A stretch of DNA of 64,000 bases from JOPF136 sp963773835. GTDB taxonomy: Bacteria; Acidobacteriota; Terriglobia; Acidiferrales; UBA7541. The translations under genes and the position numbers were made by a program. Positions 24,330 to 33,585 of the stretch are shown here, piece by piece. Under the pieces are notes generated by a model. That model searched no databases. It was not told where the DNA came from and worked only from the letters and a program-made list of their open reading frames with translations. The stretch lies in the NCBI GenBank assembly GCA_963773835.1, contig CAVZCQ010000001.1, forward strand, positions 1,488,001 to 1,552,000. The letters are read 5' to 3'. Numbering within the stretch: the first letter of the stretch is position 1; each line of letters opens with the position of its first letter.

Positions 24330-26837
24330 TTAATCGATTGGGTCAGAGGCGGCGGCTCCGGAGTCGGCCTCGGATCTGCGGAGATGGGCGACCACGCGGC
24401 GAAGCGTGGCCTGCACAGGATCGCTGAGATCTCCACGGGAGAGGACGGCTTCGAGCGGAGCGATAGCGGAGGCGTCGGCGCGCTGTTCGAGGGCAGAAAC
24501 GGCGGCGCGACGGATGGGGGCGATGCGCTCATCCACATAGGAAAGCAGGCGGCGGGTGGTCTGCGGGTTGCTCTTGTCGAGCCAGCCGAGTGAGTGAATG
24601 GCCGCGGCACGCACGCCGAGCGGGCGGCCGGGCGCGGCCCAGTCGAGCACGATGGGGACGGCACGCGGATCGGCCAGTTGGCCGAAACCCAGGAGGGCCG
24701 CGCGGCGCAGGCCGTCGTCGGGCGAGTCGGTGTGGATGGCATCGAGCAGGACCTGGAACGCGTTGGGGCTGTGGAGCCGGCCGAGAGACATGAGGGCAGC
24801 TTCGCGGGTGCGAAAGAACTTCGCGCCGCGAGCAGCGAGCTCGAGGCGCGCGGCCACCTGGGGGTCGCGAGGAAAGATTCGGAGCAGGGTAGCGGCGGTG
24901 GCAGCGACGCGGGGATCGGGATCCTCGAGGGCGGCGAACATGGCGTCGCGGGCGGGCGCGCCGCCGATTTTGGCGAGTGAATCGAGGGCCTCTGTGCGCA
25001 CGCCCCAGAAGGGGTCGGAGCGAGCCGCTCCGGCGAGCGCGGAGGTGATGGAGTTCTGGGCGGGAATGTCACCGAGGACGGCAGCGGCATCGGCGCGGTC
25101 GGGGACCGTGGCCGCGTAGCGCAACTGGTAAATCCACTCGGCAACAGGTTTATCGAAGCGGACAGCGTCGAGGAACGTATCGCCGGGGTCGAACAGGACG
25201 AGAAGTGGCGGCCCGTCTGCGGGGAAGGAGAAGGTTTCCGCGGGTTTGGAGACGACGATGGGGAACCGCTTCGCGCCCGAGGCCGTAGTGATTTCGACTT
25301 CCGTGGGTAATGTGAAGAGTCCCACGGCGCCTTCGAGCTTCTGGACCTGATTCACATCCAAGCGGACCTGGTGGGCGGATTCGTCGTAGGTGTAATGAAG
25401 GACGAGACTGGGCGCGCCCGCGCCGTAAATCCACTGCTTGAAGAACTGATCCAAATGGCGCGAGGTGGCTTCCTCGAGGGCGCCGACGAGGTCGGCGGTG
25501 ACCACGTCGCGGCCGCGATATTTTTCGAGGTAATGCTTCAGTCCGGCGTTGAAGGCCGCGGGGCCGAGCTCGTGACGGAGGGAGTAAAGGACGAGCCCGG
25601 CTTTGCCATAGATGTTGGGCGCGTATTCCATGGAGTCGGTGAAATTGGAATTGACGATGGGGACGGGATGCACGCGATCGTCCGCGAGCCACCCGCGAGC
25701 TTCGTTCCAGCGGGTGAAATCGGCCTCGTCGCGGCCGAACTCGTGCTCTTCCCAGATGTACTCGGCCACGGTGGCGAAACCCTCGTTCAGCCAGAGGTTA
25801 GTCCAGTCCTTGCAGGTGACCAAGTCGCCGAACCATTGATGGGCCAGCTCGTGGGAGATGAGGTCGTCTTCACGCAGTGGATGCTCCGCGGCTGTGGCCG
25901 GATTCACCAGGGCGCGCGCCGCGAGCGTGGTGGCGCTGGTATTTTCCATGCCGTCCTCGGTGAACTCGTCCACGGCCACCTGGGCATATTTGGGCCAGGG
26001 ATAGGGAACGCCGAAGGTTGCAGAGAAAAAATCGAGCATGGCGCGGGTGTGCTCGAAGGTGACGGAGATGCGGTCGCCGCGACCATGGGGCGCGTAGTAG
26101 GAAAGGGGAATGCCGCGCCAGGTGTCGGAAGCGCGGTCGAACTCGCCGGCCACGATGCTGATGAGGTAGGTGGAAAGCGGAGCGTCTTGAACCCAGTGCC
26201 AGACGACCTGGCCGTCCGCGGCCGGGGATTTGCTCTCCAGGCGGCCGTTGGAGACCGTCTCCCAGCTACTGGGGACGGTCAGGTAGGTGTCTGTGGTGAG
26301 GCGGTCGTTGGGATAGTCGTAGGTGGGGATATAGAAGCGAGTATCTTCTGCCTCGCCCTGCGTCCAAATTTCGCGGGGCCGGTCGGGATAATTCTTGTCC
26401 GGGAGGATGAAGAAGAGCCCCTGACGGGGCGAGCCGTCGTAGCGGATTTCGACGGAATGAGCGTCGCCGTTGCGTGCGGGCGCGGGAAGAAGAACCTGGA
26501 GCTGCGTGGGATTGGTTTCAAAGTGCGCGGGGATGCCGTCGAGCGTGACGTTCTCCATGTGCAGACCGACGCTGTCGAACGAGATGCGGTCGGCGCCATC
26601 GCGCAGGATGGAGATGCGGTGAGTGACGTCGCCGATGATTCTGCGGTGGTCCGCGTCGAACGACATGCGGATGGTGGAGTGCTGAAGATCGTAGTCGCGG
26701 GTGGGCGCAAAGGGACGGTCGGCAAGGCCGGCGCCGGCGAAGGCCAGCACGGCGAGCAGAACCGCGACTGCTGTGAACCACTTCTGTGAGCCGAGAGACC
26801 AGCGAGCCGGCCTCTCACGGACGGATGAATCCAGCAT
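24330..26837 (-). CDS. M1-family aminopeptidase with C-terminal HEAT repeats
   Basis: An 835-aa zinc metallopeptidase. A signal or anchor segment spans about 20-38 (WFTAVAVLLAVLAFAGAGLA). The M1 module has DGMENTSA (exopeptidase motif, about 295-302), HELAHQW (329-335) and Glu352 in LNEGFATVAEY. The last 250 residues contain HEAT-like repeats (for example VRAAAIHSLGWLDKS, RRAAVSALEQR). M1 enzymes remove N-terminal residues from peptides; HEAT repeats may guide substrates. ATG 26837 is used in place of the codon at 26954, because GAGGATAGGA precedes it and the signal segment follows. It probably acts in the periplasm. Confidence 0.9.
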   Translation of the reverse strand: MLDSSVRERPARWSLGSQKWFTAVAVLLAVLAFAGAGLADRPFAPTRDYDLQHSTIRMSFDADHRRIIGDVTHRISILRDGADRISFDSVGLHMENVTLDGIPAHFETNPTQLQVLLPAPARNGDAHSVEIRYDGSPRQGLFFILPDKNYPDRPREIWTQGEAEDTRFYIPTYDYPNDRLTTDTYLTVPSSWETVSNGRLESKSPAADGQVVWHWVQDAPLSTYLISIVAGEFDRASDTWRGIPLSYYAPHGRGDRISVTFEHTRAMLDFFSATFGVPYPWPKYAQVAVDEFTEDGMENTSATTLAARALVNPATAAEHPLREDDLISHELAHQWFGDLVTCKDWTNLWLNEGFATVAEYIWEEHEFGRDEADFTRWNEARGWLADDRVHPVPIVNSNFTDSMEYAPNIYGKAGLVLYSLRHELGPAAFNAGLKHYLEKYRGRDVVTADLVGALEEATSRHLDQFFKQWIYGAGAPSLVLHYTYDESAHQVRLDVNQVQKLEGAVGLFTLPTEVEITTASGAKRFPIVVSKPAETFSFPADGPPLLVLFDPGDTFLDAVRFDKPVAEWIYQLRYAATVPDRADAAAVLGDIPAQNSITSALAGAARSDPFWGVRTEALDSLAKIGGAPARDAMFAALEDPDPRVAATAATLLRIFPRDPQVAARLELAARGAKFFRTREAALMSLGRLHSPNAFQVLLDAIHTDSPDDGLRRAALLGFGQLADPRAVPIVLDWAAPGRPLGVRAAAIHSLGWLDKSNPQTTRRLLSYVDERIAPIRRAAVSALEQRADASAIAPLEAVLSRGDLSDPVQATLRRVVAHLRRSEADSGAAASDPID

Positions 26838-27034
26838 TCCTATCCTCGAGACAAATTGGGCATTGGCATCACGCGCGGATTCCGGGGTGAAACCGGGGCA
26901 TCGCAGCGCAGACCGAAAAATCGTCTCCTGAATCGCGGGGCGCGTCAACGGCAAACGGCCGTAGTAGTGAGACGTTGGATGGGACAGAATGTTTGCCTGG
27001 GTCCTGGTGACGAGGTGGCCTGACGGACCGGTTC

Positions 27035-27455
27035 CGTTCGTGCTGCCGGCGGGCCCCCCTGGGAGAGCGGGCAGCTTGGGTCATCCACCTTACGACCCCT
27101 ATACATCGCGATGCTTTTCGCATGATCCTTCGTCGTGCCGACGGCAACTCCGCTGACTTGACGCCCGCTGGCGGTGGCGATGGAAGTGTCGTCCGTCCAC
27201 CAGGTAGGGAAGTCCCCGGTTACATTGAGCAGTTGTCTGCTGCAGGAATTGACGGCGAAAACCTCTTGGTTCCCAGACCCGCCAACCAGGAGCATCAGCG
27301 GGTCATAATTCATATACGGATTGTTGGGTCCGCAGCAGATCATGCAGCCGTAGGAGGCGTGGCCGTAGGTTTTATCCAGAATCACTTTCCCCTCATAGAG
27401 ATTGCCCGTGAGGGCGTCGTTCAGATCGAGAACCCGATAGGCTCCCGATGTGAGT
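27035..27455 (-). pseudogene. Partial duplicate of the middle of the 28259-30898 gene
   Basis: This stretch repeats about 410 bp of the larger gene (counterpart about 29010-29405). It is almost identical in the central part (LYEGKVILDKTYGHASYGCM, then CCGPNNPYMNYDP) and diverges toward its left end, where the reading frame becomes unlike the original. It has no start or signal of its own and lies just after the stop of the STN-like gene. It is best read as a fragment left by a partial tandem duplication. Confidence 0.75.
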
Positions 27456-27488
27456 TCGACTATTCCTGCAGTTGGAGAAAGGACCGGA

Positions 27489-28250
27489 CTAGTTCTGATG
27501 TGGCTGGGTGGCAGCCTGCTCCCTCCAATCCCACTGAACGCTGGAAAGCGGCGCCCACGTATGCAAGGACGAGCCTGAAGCGGTCTTCGGTTCGAAGGAG
27601 TAGACCCAGCCAAGCGGCGAGTAGGGAGGCGGGAAATTCTCCATGCTGGCGCTAACTGCGTCCAACGCTTGTCGCACAGTCGCGTCACGCAGACTCAGAG
27701 TGATCTTTGGCTCGTTAGCCTCGAAGCCGTGGCCCGAATAGCCGGATGGTTGAGGCGCGCCGGGCGCAGGCGGGTGCAGGAATGCATCCAGTTCGGCGAT
27801 GTAGTCGGCCGGGTGGCTCAGGAAAGTTTGTGGCTTTACCCCATTAAGATCGAGCTTCCTTACCCGGATGTTAAGGGGGTTGGCCGGGTCTTTGTCGGCC
27901 CCTGCTGGAAAGATGTGCACGATGTGCGCCGGTACGAGCTCAAAGCGGTAGCCGGGGAGCTGGTCCATGATGGAATCGAGAGCTTCCTCCAGCGTTGAAT
28001 CCAGCGCGGCGTGAAGATTGACCAGCGGCTCCGTGCCGTTAGTCGTCTTCAACTCGACTCCGAAGAGCACGTAGCCGCCTTTGACCATAGCGCCGAGGAA
28101 GCCTAGCGCAGACGTTAGGGGAAGGTTCGTGTGGTCCAAGTCGGCGCGGATGCGCATGAGCCGGAGTTCGTCGGCTTGGGCCTGAGTCGGCGCTCGGCCG
28201 CAGAGTGCGAGCGCCAGGATGAGACAGCCAGCAGCAAGGAGTCTTCGCAT
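27489..28250 (-). CDS. Exported STN-like (secretin/TonB short N-domain-like) protein
   Basis: A 253-aa protein. Signal peptide residues 1-24 (LLAAGCLILALALCG...A). The first domain (LDHTNLPLTSALGFLGAMVK, later EEALDSIMDQLPGYRFELVPAHIVHI) has the helix-strand pattern of STN-type domains. A second similar unit is ITLSLRDATVRQALDAVSASM. ATG 28250 is 8 bp after the stop of the upstream gene, so the two are an operon. A role at the cell envelope, with the larger secreted neighbour, is inferred. The last residues may have been altered by the adjacent duplication. Confidence 0.7.
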   Translation of the reverse strand: MRRLLAAGCLILALALCGRAPTQAQADELRLMRIRADLDHTNLPLTSALGFLGAMVKGGYVLFGVELKTTNGTEPLVNLHAALDSTLEEALDSIMDQLPGYRFELVPAHIVHIFPAGADKDPANPLNIRVRKLDLNGVKPQTFLSHPADYIAELDAFLHPPAPGAPQPSGYSGHGFEANEPKITLSLRDATVRQALDAVSASMENFPPPYSPLGWVYSFEPKTASGSSLHTWAPLSSVQWDWREQAATQPHQN

Positions 28251-28258
28251 TTCCACGC

Positions 28259-30898
28259 CTACGGGGTAATTGTGGCACCACTGCAATTCACACTGATCGT
28301 TTCCGTACGCAGCTGGATGCCATTGGCCGTGATCGTTTGTACCGGATTTGATTGCCACGCGCACCCTGGCCCGTTCGTCAGGCAGCACGTATGGCAAAGA
28401 TAGAAATCATCGAGGACGGTGCCGCTTACCGTCGTTCCTCCTAAACTCAGGGTGAAGTTGGGACACGTAGTCGTGTACGGAATTGTCTCAACCCACGACA
28501 CGTGTGGAATTCCAACGTTGATGAACTGGTTCTGGAACTGGTCCACGACGCTGTATTCCCGCGTCCGGAGGTAACAATTATAGTTGCAGGTCGAGGTGTT
28601 TGCGTTGCACGTTCCATCGCCTGGATTGGCCAAGCACTTCACGCTGCACGCCTGGCCGGTGGGGTTCGTGGTATCGGATACCACAGTCACGGAAGTGGGG
28701 TTGTGTACTGTAATCTGCTGGGACTGGGCAGTTGCGCTCTGACTATTCACTGTATAGGTCAATTTAATTGTGGTGTCACCAGCTTTAGTGCTCGGGTTTG
28801 CTGCTGTGTAGTCCGGAGCCGCCGACGTAGCGGCGGTCAGGCTGACCGTGTTCGTGCTGACAGTCCACGAGTAGGTGCCGCTGGTGGGCGAAACAGTCGC
28901 TGTACAGCTCCCCTTGGAGGTGTCCGCGGGCGCAGTAGCGCCAAGGGCCAGGTCCGTCGGCCCGCAACTGATGCTCACCGTTGGCGGGACGTTGGCGGCG
29001 CCGCTGGGCACCTCCTGGGATAGCGGGCAGCTGTCGTCATACACGCGATAGCCCCAATACATCAGCACACTTTGCGCATTATCGTTTGTCGAGCCGACGG
29101 CAACTCCGCTGATTTGACGCCCGCTGGCGGTGGCGATGGATGTGTCGTCCGTCCACCAGGTAGGGAAGTCCCCGGTTACATTGAGCAGTTGTCTGCTGCA
29201 GGAATTGACGGCGAAAACCTCTTGGTTCCCAGACCCGCCAACCAGGAGCACCAGCGGGTCATAATTCATATACGGATTGTTGGGTCCGCAGCAGATCATG
29301 CAGCCGTAGGAGGCGTGGCCGTAGGTTTTATCCAGAATCACTTTCCCCTCATAGAGACTGCCTGTGGGCGCGTCGTTCAGATCGAGAATCCGATAGGCTC
29401 CCCAAGTCAGGCCGGGCGGCAGGGTGTGGCCGTTCTTGTCGGGAACCTGGTCATGGATCAGCTTTCCGAAATCCAGCGCCATCTGCTCGTCGGGGGCCAG
29501 CGTCTGCTCGATCTGGTATTGGCCGGTACCCTGATTGTAGAGGATGGTGAGTTGTGCCTGGGCTGTTTTGTTGCCGCCATTGGCGATCGTGACCAGGGAG
29601 TTGTGCGTGCTGTCCACTTCCCATTTTCCCCCTTCCCAGTGAGAAGCTAGCTGGTCGTTGAAAGGGGTTTGCGCGCCATAGCGCCCCGTTTGGTCATAAC
29701 TGGCAGCGACTGCCAGCAATTCATTCGGCAGAACGGGCGCGCTGAGAATCACCGAGGCCCAATGCGCGTCAGCCGGGAGGAGTTTTTGCGACTGGAGGGC
29801 GGCGACATCAATCACCTGGGTTTCATTGGGTTTGAACGCCAGGTCCAGGGGCGCGCTTTTTCCGCTTGCCGTCGCCGAGCGCCAGTTGAAGCGAACGTGA
29901 GCGGTAAAGGTCTTGCCGGTGGCGTTGCGGATAAACACTTTGGGCTGCAACGTGGTTCCGGCGGGAAGACCGAGGGCAGGGTCCGGGTCGCTCAGAGCCA
30001 GCATGGGGGCCCGCGTGGTCCAGTCTGTCACGCCGCCAAAGCTTCGCGATAAAAGCGTGGTGCTCGGATCATGCTTAAACATCTTCATGACGGCGGAAAA
30101 CGCGCCGGACTCTTCGAAGAGCAAATGTGCAGAATCGAGGAAGCCCGCACCTTTGGCCATGTCTATTTTGGTGCCGCCATAGGAGCCGCTGAAGCCCGCC
30201 TGCTGGAGCAAAGAGCGTATGGAACGCCGCCGGGTTTGGCGCGGACCCAGGCTCAGCGTCTGCTGCCAGGTCTTGCCGCTGGAATCGTAGAGCACCAGAT
30301 TGGGTTCCAGTTGCTGGTCGCCAGAGTTGGTTAAAATCAGGTAGCCGGTCACCGAGTCCCACGGCAGCCACCAGATACCTTCCTGGCTGCCCACCTCGAA
30401 ATTGTCCCCCCGTCCGAAAGCGTCCAGATGGAAGGCGATGGGGCGCCCCTCGGCGCGCACCATCACCGAGGCGTAGAGAGCGCTATGAACGGTGTCGCGA
30501 TACCGGAGCACGAGCGAACCCCAGGCGCCGACGAGCTGGGGCGCAGATTTCATCAGCGCGTCAGAAAGATGGAGGGAGACGACATCGCCCGGCTGTATGG
30601 TTATGCTGGGCAGTGCGGTTTCGACGCCCGCCGCGGTGCGCAGCGCCGGAACGACGGTTAGTTCGCCTGATTCCAGATTATTGCGGAGCTGCAAGTCCGT
30701 GCTCCAACCCGTCTCCGTTGTCCAGTAGGAAACGAACTTCTCCTGGTCAACCGGCTGCGGCGCCTTGGCGGGCTGCTGTGGGGAGTGGACTTTCGGACTC
30801 GATTGAGCGAAGACCACCCAGGGTCGCGCCAGAGCAAGAGACACGAGGGTGGCAAAGACGATAGCGTGGCAGCGGCTCCGATTCGGAAACGGGCGCAT
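28259..30898 (-). CDS. Large secreted protein of an acidobacterial surface family
   Basis: An 879-aa exported protein. Signal peptide about 1-31. Next comes a conserved region starting KFVSYWTTETGWSTDLQLRN, then beta-rich repeats to about 500. A Cys-containing segment follows (YGHASYGCMICCGPNNPY), then a Big-like immunoglobulin domain (about 660-750) and a Cys-rich C-terminus with paired CC. I recognise the start as typical of a family in Acidobacteria whose function is not established. GGAGG lies 5 bp before ATG 30898 and a promoter is visible upstream. Surface attachment or extracellular binding is likely, but not shown. Confidence 0.78.
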   Translation of the reverse strand: MRPFPNRSRCHAIVFATLVSLALARPWVVFAQSSPKVHSPQQPAKAPQPVDQEKFVSYWTTETGWSTDLQLRNNLESGELTVVPALRTAAGVETALPSITIQPGDVVSLHLSDALMKSAPQLVGAWGSLVLRYRDTVHSALYASVMVRAEGRPIAFHLDAFGRGDNFEVGSQEGIWWLPWDSVTGYLILTNSGDQQLEPNLVLYDSSGKTWQQTLSLGPRQTRRRSIRSLLQQAGFSGSYGGTKIDMAKGAGFLDSAHLLFEESGAFSAVMKMFKHDPSTTLLSRSFGGVTDWTTRAPMLALSDPDPALGLPAGTTLQPKVFIRNATGKTFTAHVRFNWRSATASGKSAPLDLAFKPNETQVIDVAALQSQKLLPADAHWASVILSAPVLPNELLAVAASYDQTGRYGAQTPFNDQLASHWEGGKWEVDSTHNSLVTIANGGNKTAQAQLTILYNQGTGQYQIEQTLAPDEQMALDFGKLIHDQVPDKNGHTLPPGLTWGAYRILDLNDAPTGSLYEGKVILDKTYGHASYGCMICCGPNNPYMNYDPLVLLVGGSGNQEVFAVNSCSRQLLNVTGDFPTWWTDDTSIATASGRQISGVAVGSTNDNAQSVLMYWGYRVYDDSCPLSQEVPSGAANVPPTVSISCGPTDLALGATAPADTSKGSCTATVSPTSGTYSWTVSTNTVSLTAATSAAPDYTAANPSTKAGDTTIKLTYTVNSQSATAQSQQITVHNPTSVTVVSDTTNPTGQACSVKCLANPGDGTCNANTSTCNYNCYLRTREYSVVDQFQNQFINVGIPHVSWVETIPYTTTCPNFTLSLGGTTVSGTVLDDFYLCHTCCLTNGPGCAWQSNPVQTITANGIQLRTETISVNCSGATITP

Positions 30899-30931
30899 GG
30901 AGGCCTCCGCAGGTCAAGTGTCCAGGGGGGA

Positions 30932-30960
30932 ACGCTAGCTCTGCGATACGTCGCTGTCAA
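30932..30960 (-). promoter_or_regulatory. Promoter of the large secreted protein operon
   Basis: On the minus strand, a perfect -35 TTGACA (30960-30955), a 17-bp spacer and TAGCGT (30937-30932). Transcription would start near 30925, 27 bp before the ATG. The spacer contains ACGTATCGCAG. The rest of 30961-31230 shows no gene. Confidence 0.55.
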
Positions 30961-31230
30961 GATAATATTTCTCGACAATAAATACCCGTTGTCTTAACTG
31001 TTCCGAGCTTCGAAGTGGCCTGGAGGTCGGCAGTCGCGGAATGCCTCCGAGAGAGAGCACAGGCCGGGACGTAATACGCGTTCGCCGTGGAATTCTTCTT
31101 CGAGCAGGTGGGCGCGGGCTTTGAGGAGATCGGAGAGAGCCACGATGCCCGGAAAACGGCGGAACGATGACAGCCTTCGATTGGATGGCGGGAGTCGTCT
31201 TGTGGGCGAATCGGAAGAGCGCGCCGCGAG

Positions 31231-31644
31231 CTAGAGCCGAGCGCGAAACTGCAAGGGCGTGATGCCCATAAAGCGGCGAAAGACGTTGGAGAGATGGCTC
31301 TGGTCGGCGAATCCCGATTCCAGCGCAATTTGACTGAGACTCAATTCCGAGCTTCGGAGCAGTTCCGTTGCGCGCTCCAGGCGACGCTGCAAGACGTACT
31401 GGTGGGGGGTGCTTCCGGTGCTCTGCTTAAAGGCCTTTGCGAAATGGAAGGGGCTAAGGCCGATGGCCCCTGATAAATCGTCCAGATGGATCTCGCCGTC
31501 AAGGTTGGCCTGGATAAAGTCCAGCACGCGAATGAGCCGTGACCGCGTCAGCCCACCCGTGGGGAGCGGCGGCAGGGTAAGGACGCGGTACTGGCTGATG
31601 GCAGTGATTCTGTTGTGTTCCAGGACTACCGTCGTCGCGCTCAT
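31231..31644 (-). CDS. AraC-family transcriptional regulator (DNA-binding half)
   Basis: A 137-aa protein made almost wholly of the AraC double helix-turn-helix: IHLDDLSGAIGLSPFHFAKAF for the first HTH, LSLSQIALESGFADQSHLSN for the second, and FRRFMGITPLQFR, the family signature. The N-terminal sensor domain of full-length AraC proteins is absent. Such short forms occur naturally, so this is not necessarily a fragment. ATG 31644 has GGAGG 6 bp upstream. It lies divergent from the YceI gene with a 732-bp spacer. Confidence 0.88.
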   Translation of the reverse strand: MSATTVVLEHNRITAISQYRVLTLPPLPTGGLTRSRLIRVLDFIQANLDGEIHLDDLSGAIGLSPFHFAKAFKQSTGSTPHQYVLQRRLERATELLRSSELSLSQIALESGFADQSHLSNVFRRFMGITPLQFRARL

Positions 31645-32376
31645 TGCGATCCTCCGTTGTGATAGCGTCACAATGGAACCTAAGCTCGAAGCGCTTGGTT
31701 AAAAGTTCCGGCCTTAGTCGGTACTTCCGAACACCCTGGTGTAAGCTATAGGCCCCTCGACAGAGAGGGTCCCCGCGTTCGATGCGCGGCTGTCGCTTTC
31801 GGTTATGTTCAGCGCCCGGTGCTGGGATGATGGGGGCACGTGAGCGGGATAAGCGTTCTCCCCGTCAACGCGGTCTAGGTAATGCGGAGCTGGCGCCTCG
31901 TCTAGCCGATCTCCGCTCTCGCGGTCCACTCGAGCCGAAGCACGGGATGGCGCGATATCGCCGTCGAGTGGTTCCATAACATCCCTGCTTGTTCGATCCG
32001 CGAACACGAACGTCCGACCCATTCGACTCATTTCCTGAATCTGCAGACGTGGGGACAACTCAATTGCAAGCGGTTTGCCGGAGGCCGTTCGGGACGCGCG
32101 GCCCAGTAAACCAGGCAATTCCATCCGGTTTTTCTGCAAATCACCGCAGGGTTTTACAAATCCCAGCAAGAATCTTCAAGAAGCTACGCTTTCCGGAACG
32201 TTAGGCTCAGGGACACAGCCCCGCGCTCGAGATACATGGGGCGCAAGAATTATGGCTTTTGGCTTGGTCGCGGGCGCTGGTCCCACGCTACCTTGTGACG
32301 CTGAGGCCATGAACTCATACCGGCTCACCGAAGGCAGGACACTTACGGAAGTACAGACCAACTAGGGGGAAAAACG
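31645..32376. other. Long spacer without a recognised gene
   Basis: Between the AraC regulator and the YceI gene. Open frames exist on both strands (for example minus 32169-31714 and plus 32075-32365), but they have no ribosome-binding site, no recognisable family and odd composition. The region may hold the control elements of the YceI gene or a degraded gene. Codons and base use look more random than in flanking genes. Confidence 0.5.
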
Positions 32377-33243
32377 ATGCTCAAGTATGTGGCTCTATCC
32401 GCAGTTGCTCTGACTCTCGCGCTGGCGTCACCGGGAAGACCCGTGGCGCCGTCCGGCACCTGGAATGTGGACGCCCGGCACTCGGACGTCCAACTCTCTA
32501 CCGACGGGACCACAAACTTCGGGAAGGCGAAGACGATCTTCACGGTCGGATTCGCGCGGGTCGGGGGGACTGTGAAACTGGACGCCGCCAACCCAGCGAA
32601 CTCCTCGATCCATATAGACTTCTATCCGTCCACCTCGATGGAGCCCACGATCGACCACGATGGGAAGGTCAGCATCGAGTGGTTCGGGAACCGTGCGAAC
32701 AACACTATGGTCTGTTTCCACTCCCAGAGCGTGGAGCAGACCGCGGACGGGCGGCTGAGCAGCAAAGGGACTCTGGGCCTGATTCGGGTGGACCGCAACA
32801 TCGAGGTGACCCCAAGTGAAGCCTACGCCGGGCCCGTCTATGGCACCCCGATCTTCCATCACGTTTCGCAGCCGGCCACCTTTGTCTTCGACGCCCCGGC
32901 TGTGGCCACCAAGGGGCCGAACAAGGGACATCTCGAATCCTCGGGATCTTCCGGCATGGCGCGCGAAGATTTTCCGCAGCTCTTCAGAGCCGTTTTAGCA
33001 ACGCAGTGGCCGGCCGTGGTTCGCGATAAGGACTGCCGGACTGAGGGCACAGGAGAAGCCTACGGCGGCTCGCAGTGCACGGGCACTTTTCTACTTCCGT
33101 CCTTCCCTCTCGGGCCGAATGCAAGCGGTGGCGAGGACTATCCCGGCCCTCAGAATTTCAACACCATCGTGGGGGGACATCTGACGATCGCCGTCCACAT
33201 GCGACTGAAGCCGGCCGGTTCCGGCAGGGCAGCGGGGAACTAA
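32377..33243 (+). CDS. YceI-family exported protein
   Basis: A 288-aa protein. Signal peptide 1-22 (LSAVALTLALASPGRPVA). A YceI-like lipocalin-fold domain follows: GTWNVDARHSDVQLSTDG, then FTVGFARVGGTVKLDAANPA. YceI proteins bind isoprenoid-type lipids in the periplasm. The C-terminal half (about 150-288) is longer than in typical YceI proteins (about 190 aa), with CRTEGTGEAYGGSQCTGTF carrying two cysteines. AGGGGGAAAAACG precedes ATG 32377. Confidence 0.72.
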   Translation: MLKYVALSAVALTLALASPGRPVAPSGTWNVDARHSDVQLSTDGTTNFGKAKTIFTVGFARVGGTVKLDAANPANSSIHIDFYPSTSMEPTIDHDGKVSIEWFGNRANNTMVCFHSQSVEQTADGRLSSKGTLGLIRVDRNIEVTPSEAYAGPVYGTPIFHHVSQPATFVFDAPAVATKGPNKGHLESSGSSGMAREDFPQLFRAVLATQWPAVVRDKDCRTEGTGEAYGGSQCTGTFLLPSFPLGPNASGGEDYPGPQNFNTIVGGHLTIAVHMRLKPAGSGRAAGN

Positions 33244-33258
33244 GGGTGGCGCAACAGC

Positions 33259-33435
33259 ATGGCTACTCAAAGAGAAGTCCAGAGAGAGAAGCCGAGGTGG
33301 CAACCACCGACAGATGACGAGATTCGGCAGCGGGCCTACGAACTGTATCTGGAACGCGAAAGCGAGACCGGCGGGCCACTCGACGACTGGCTCGAAGCCG
33401 AAGCTGAACTTCTGTTGAGGAACAAGAGAAAATAG
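33259..33435 (+). CDS. DUF2934 protein
   Basis: A 58-aa protein beginning at ATG 33259, 16 bp after the YceI stop. The motif IRQRAYELYLERESETGG, then LDDWLEAEAELL, is that of DUF2934 (I-x-x-RAYELYE-R-G, DDWL-AE-EL), a small helical family widespread in soil bacteria and plant symbionts. Function unknown. Basic residues flank the motif at both ends. Confidence 0.85.
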   Translation: MATQREVQREKPRWQPPTDDEIRQRAYELYLERESETGGPLDDWLEAEAELLLRNKRK

Positions 33436-33585
33436 CCAGCGGGATGGATGGCCCATCGGGCGCCGAGCCGATGGCTAAACTGCAGGACCATCTTGCTGCA
33501 GTGCGAGCGGTTCTAGTACTGACGAGCACCGCTGCCGGAGTGGTGTCAAACGCCACGTTCACCTTGGAAGCAAGGAGAGAACTTT

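Noticed and set aside
31714..32169. 151-codon minus-strand frame in the spacer before the YceI gene
   Set aside because: No start signal, low-complexity composition and no recognised family; left as uncertain spacer.
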